From contig NZ_PQCD01000049.1 of the NCBI RefSeq assembly GCF_002964705.1, forward strand, positions 186,001 to 250,000: DNA of 64,000 nucleotides, read 5' to 3'. The stretch's first letter is position 1. The number at the start of each line of letters is the position of its first letter. This document shows positions 61,586 through 64,000 of this stretch, piece after piece. Source of the DNA: Pseudoalteromonas sp. T1lg75 (GTDB taxonomy: Bacteria > Pseudomonadota > Gammaproteobacteria > Enterobacterales > Alteromonadaceae). Below the pieces are notes generated by a model. The model was not told where the DNA came from. It worked only from the letters and a program-made list of their open reading frames with translations, and made no database searches. Made by a program: the position numbers and the translations under genes.

Positions 61586-62779
61586 ATGTTCTCACAGTTA
61601 AAACCATTACCGACGGATCCCATTCTTGGGTTGATGGCTGCGTTCAAGGCTGACACCAATGCCAATAAAATCGATTTAGGTGTCGGCGTATACAAAGACG
61701 AGCAGGGCAACACCCCTGTGTTAAGAGCCGTAAAAAAAGCTGAAGAGTTTCGCTTAGCCAATGAGGCCACCAAGTCTTATATCGGATTGGCCGGTAACTT
61801 GGATTATTGTCAGAAAATGGAACAACTGCTGTTAGGCGATGCCCACCCAGCCTTGCTGGCAGACCGTGTTCGTACGGCGCAAACTCCAGGTGGTACAGGT
61901 TCATTGCGCGTAGCCGCCGAGTTTATTAAGCGTTGTAACGATGATGCTACGGTTTGGGTGACTACACCGACCTGGGCTAACCATATCAGCTTGTTTGAAG
62001 CGGCTGGTCTTACGGTGAAAGAATACCCTTACTACGACTATGAAAATAAGGGTCTATTGTTCGATGAAATGGTAAACGCTCTAAGCCAGATCCCGGCTGG
62101 CGATGTGGTCTTGCTCCACGCTTGTTGTCATAACCCAAGTGGTATGGACTTAAATGCCGAGCAATGGCAAACCGTAACCGACATCGCCAAAGCACAAGGT
62201 TTTACCGTGCTTATCGATATCGCGTACCAGGGTTTTGGTACTAGCCTGGACGAAGATGCTGCCGGCCTGCGTTTGCTTGCTTCTCAGGTTGAAGAGTTGA
62301 TCATCTGTTCTTCATGTTCGAAGAACTTCGGCTTATACCGTGACCGTATCGGTGCATGCTCTATCATCTCTAAAGATGCCAGCGGCGCCGATGTATCTAA
62401 CTCGGTATTGCTGAGCGTGGTGCGTAGCATTTACTCTATGCCGCCGGCACACGGTGCGGATATCGTCAGCACTATTTTAGCTAGCTCAGAGCTGACCACC
62501 ATGTGGCACGATGAGCTGGATGAAATGCGCTCACGCATTAACGAGTTCCGTTCACTATTAAAAGAGAAGCTAAATGCCAAATGTCACGGCATGGACTTCT
62601 CATTTATCGAGCGTCAGCACGGTATGTTCTCTTTCTTAGGCATTAATAAAGAGCAGATCGAGCGCCTGCAAAAAGAGTATTCGATTTACATCGTTGGTTC
62701 GAGCCGTGTGAATGTAGCCGGTATCAGCCATGCAAACATCGATTACTTTGCCGATGCCGTGGCCGAGGTTACTAAATAA
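61586..62779 (+). CDS. tyrB: Aromatic amino acid aminotransferase (class I, TyrB/AspC family)
   Basis: This PLP enzyme transfers amino groups from aromatic amino acids or aspartate to 2-oxoglutarate. The 397 residues match AspC/TyrB length. Pyridoxal lysine K246 lies in CSSCSKNFGLYRDR, with N183 in CHNPSG, D211 and Y214 in DIAYQG. The codon choice is more biased than in neighbours (for example repeated GGT, CGT, TCT), as in well expressed genes. Sequence alone does not separate aromatic from aspartate preference. A terminator follows. Confidence 0.88.
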   Translation: MFSQLKPLPTDPILGLMAAFKADTNANKIDLGVGVYKDEQGNTPVLRAVKKAEEFRLANEATKSYIGLAGNLDYCQKMEQLLLGDAHPALLADRVRTAQTPGGTGSLRVAAEFIKRCNDDATVWVTTPTWANHISLFEAAGLTVKEYPYYDYENKGLLFDEMVNALSQIPAGDVVLLHACCHNPSGMDLNAEQWQTVTDIAKAQGFTVLIDIAYQGFGTSLDEDAAGLRLLASQVEELIICSSCSKNFGLYRDRIGACSIISKDASGADVSNSVLLSVVRSIYSMPPAHGADIVSTILASSELTTMWHDELDEMRSRINEFRSLLKEKLNAKCHGMDFSFIERQHGMFSFLGINKEQIERLQKEYSIYIVGSSRVNVAGISHANIDYFADAVAEVTK

Positions 62780-62800
62780 CCAAACTAAAGGTTATCAACA

Positions 62801-62827
62801 AAAAAGCCAGCATTAGCTGGCTTTTTT
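62801..62827 (+). terminator. Bidirectional rho-independent terminator between tyrB and yebG
   Basis: AAAAAGCCAGC and GCTGGCTTTTT form an 11-bp stem around ATTA. The symmetric A and T runs allow use by both converging genes. Confidence 0.95.
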
Positions 62828-62842
62828 AATTCTGGCTGTTGG

Positions 62843-63154
62843 TTAGGCTTCTTTGGCCTTCAGCTCGGTCACCTTGTCATTGCTGTCCTGTGCTTTGGGC
62901 TTTTTTTCGGCTTTTTTATCACTTGGCTTAGCGCCTTTTAGCACCTGCATGAAATCTTCTTTTTGTTTAGCTATTTGCAGCGCCAGGCCCTCGACCTGTT
63001 GTTCGCTTAAGGGGACATCGGCGTTTGCCAATAGGCCTTCTAGGTTTTCGGCAATATCGAGCATTTTGTCATAAGCATCGGCTTCTTTTTTACTGGTAAA
63101 GGTCATGCGCTCGACTCCATCTCTTTCAACTACGTACTTAACGACAACAGCCAT
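62843..63154 (-). CDS. yebG: SOS-regulated protein YebG
   Basis: YebG is a small LexA-controlled protein of unclear role. The 103-residue product begins MAVVVKYVVERDGVERMTF with TSKKEADAYDKML after it, the family signature, and ends in a Lys/Ala-rich tail. AGGAG precedes the ATG. A perfect LexA box lies 18-33 bp upstream of the start, which supports both the identity and SOS control. Confidence 0.95.
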   Translation of the reverse strand: MAVVVKYVVERDGVERMTFTSKKEADAYDKMLDIAENLEGLLANADVPLSEQQVEGLALQIAKQKEDFMQVLKGAKPSDKKAEKKPKAQDSNDKVTELKAKEA

Positions 63155-63171
63155 GGGATCTCCTAACTATA

Positions 63172-63187
63172 CTGTTTTTTTATACAG
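63172..63187 (-). promoter_or_regulatory. LexA (SOS) box of yebG
   Basis: CTGT-TTTTTTAT-ACAG matches the gammaproteobacterial LexA consensus CTGT-N8-ACAG exactly and is flanked by extended dyad bases (A/T). It sits just upstream of the yebG ribosome site, where bound LexA would block transcription. Confidence 0.94.
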
Positions 63188-63379
63188 TTAGATTAGGGTG
63201 GCAAGGAGCTAAGGTCAAGGTGTTTTTATTCTTTTTCCGTAACTTGCGATAAACACAGTGCTCAGGAGCTTGGGTCGATGCGTGTGCGCCAGAGCCACTA
63301 GGTTGACAAGCCTGGTTCCTTCTTCTTTATTTAATAGCGGTAGTACCAAAGGAATAGTCATCACTTTAAGGAGAGAAGT

Positions 63380-63697
63380 ATGAAACTACTGAACACCTCT
63401 GCAAGTGCCTTTGCAGGCGCCCTTGCCACAATACTCTTACTTGCCACCACTCACCCGGTTGTTGCGGCACCAGCCGAACCCAGTAAAAGCGAAGCCCCGA
63501 GCGCTGCTAAAGTGAGCTTGAACCAGGCCTCGGCCGAGCAGTTACAGGCCTTGCCTGGGATTGGCCCTGCTAAAGCGGCGGCGATAATCGATTATCGCGA
63601 TAAAAATGGTGGCTTTAAGAGTATTGAGCAATTGGATGATGTGCCAGGGATAGGCGAGCGGCTAATGGCCGAACTCAAGGACAAGGTTTCGTTGTAG
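63380..63697 (+). CDS. comEA: ComEA-like helix-hairpin-helix DNA-binding protein
   Basis: The 105-residue product has a signal peptide (core GALATILLLATTHPVVAA), a short Pro/Ser/Ala spacer and a ComEA-type double HhH domain (LNQASAEQLQALPGIGPAKA, then LDDVPGIGERLMAELK). Such proteins bind DNA in the periplasm during natural uptake, though many non-competent bacteria keep them. AAGGAGAG precedes the ATG. No other competence gene is in the window. Confidence 0.88.
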   Translation: MKLLNTSASAFAGALATILLLATTHPVVAAPAEPSKSEAPSAAKVSLNQASAEQLQALPGIGPAKAAAIIDYRDKNGGFKSIEQLDDVPGIGERLMAELKDKVSL

Positions 63698-63710
63698 TGG
63701 GACGATAACA

Positions 63711-63734
63711 TAAAGGCAGCATTAGCTGCCTTTA
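63711..63734 (+). terminator. Rho-independent hairpin after comEA, overlapping the convergent gene end
   Basis: TAAAGGCAGC and GCTGCCTTTA form a perfect 10-bp stem around ATTA. The right arm covers the stop codon and last codons of the convergent minus-strand gene. Confidence 0.85.
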
Positions 63735-64000
63735 TTATGCTCTGCAATCGCCTGGTCGAGATGACGACAGGCAAAGTAGTGGCGTACGGGTAACACCAGA
63801 ATAGGGTAGGCAAGGCCGGCGAGCAGTAACCAGGGCAACATATTCCAGCCTTCAAAGCGCACCAACAATAAAAACAGCGGCGTGATAAGTAGCAGCTTAA
63901 TGATATTAAAGATGATGCGCTCCTGAGCACTCAATAACTCCAACGCCTCGGCCACCAGTTGGAGGCGTTGGCGGTGGCTGAAGGGTTGCAGCTTAGGAAT
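63722..64000 (-). CDS. Hypothetical membrane protein, 5' end outside window
   Basis: The frame is open from the window edge (IPKLQPFSHRQRLQLVAEAL) to its TAA, so the start lies beyond base 64000; 92 residues are visible. Two hydrophobic segments are present (IIFNIIKLLLITPLFLLLV and MLPWLLLAGLAYPILVLPV), followed by a His/Arg-containing cytoplasmic end. It resembles short two-helix proteins of unknown function in Shewanella-like genomes; no function can be given. Confidence 0.65.
   Translation of the reverse strand: MPKLQPFSHRQRLQLVAEALELLSAQERIIFNIIKLLLITPLFLLLVRFEGWNMLPWLLLAGLAYPILVLPVRHYFACRHLDQAIAEHNKGS

Overview
The window is chromosomal DNA of a motile, respiring gammaproteobacterium. 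Gene content and order (a fliG-to-cheW polar flagellar/chemotaxis cluster running into ccmABCDEFGHI, plus putP, fadIJ, sixA, yciH, yebG, and a STAS plus REC-PP2C-kinase pair) resemble Alteromonadales-type genomes such as Shewanella, Idiomarina or Gallaecimonas. Species cannot be named from the sequence. Coding density is high, with many ATGA, TAATG and 8-nt overlaps. There are no tRNA, rRNA, IS, prophage or CRISPR features.

Layout. (1) 0-25.4 kb, plus strand: flagellar export apparatus, C-ring, polar-placement regulators (flhF, flhG), fliA, cheYZAB, a MotC/MotD-type stator, ParC/ParP polar array proteins, cheW and a DUF2802 protein. Two good sigma-54 promoter matches lie before fliK and flhA. 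(2) 25.4-28.1 kb, minus strand: a free-standing FlhB C-terminal domain (FlhX-like) and a 780-residue FliK-like protein. (3) 28.2-35.9 kb: the complete cytochrome c maturation operon ccmA-I, then mlaA. (4) 35.9-40.4 kb: an EAL-HDOD protein, putP, and an ECF sigma factor with its DUF3379 anti-sigma. (5) 40.5-47.8 kb, minus strand: a MoxR/DUF58/DUF4381/BatA/BatB-C/BatD operon. A 93-bp unit is repeated three times between DUF58 and DUF4381, and each copy forms a complete 30-codon reading frame. (6) 48.0-51.7 kb: fadIJ behind a FadR-like palindrome. (7) 51.8-57.7 kb: small membrane proteins, a secreted esterase and an interrupted insulysin-family protease. (8) 57.9-64 kb: sixA, yciH, a CrsA/CrsR-like partner-switching pair, a GAF protein, an aromatic aminotransferase, SOS-boxed yebG, a ComEA-like protein and the end of a membrane protein.

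Three genes are interrupted. flhB lacks one base after codon 300, the batB/C fusion lacks one base near its middle, and the M16 protease has an in-frame TAA before its last 97 codons. In the first two, restoring one base gives a normal-length family member. They may be sequencing errors or real lesions. The flhB lesion is notable because a spare FlhB C-terminal domain is encoded in the same locus.

The most unusual structures are the 93-bp gene-junction repeat that makes three stop-start-linked micro-ORFs inside the Bat operon, and a DE[IFV]D[AD]LL motif found at the FliM N-terminus (the CheY-P binding site), the CheZ C-terminus, and three times in the CheA linker where a P2 domain would be expected.
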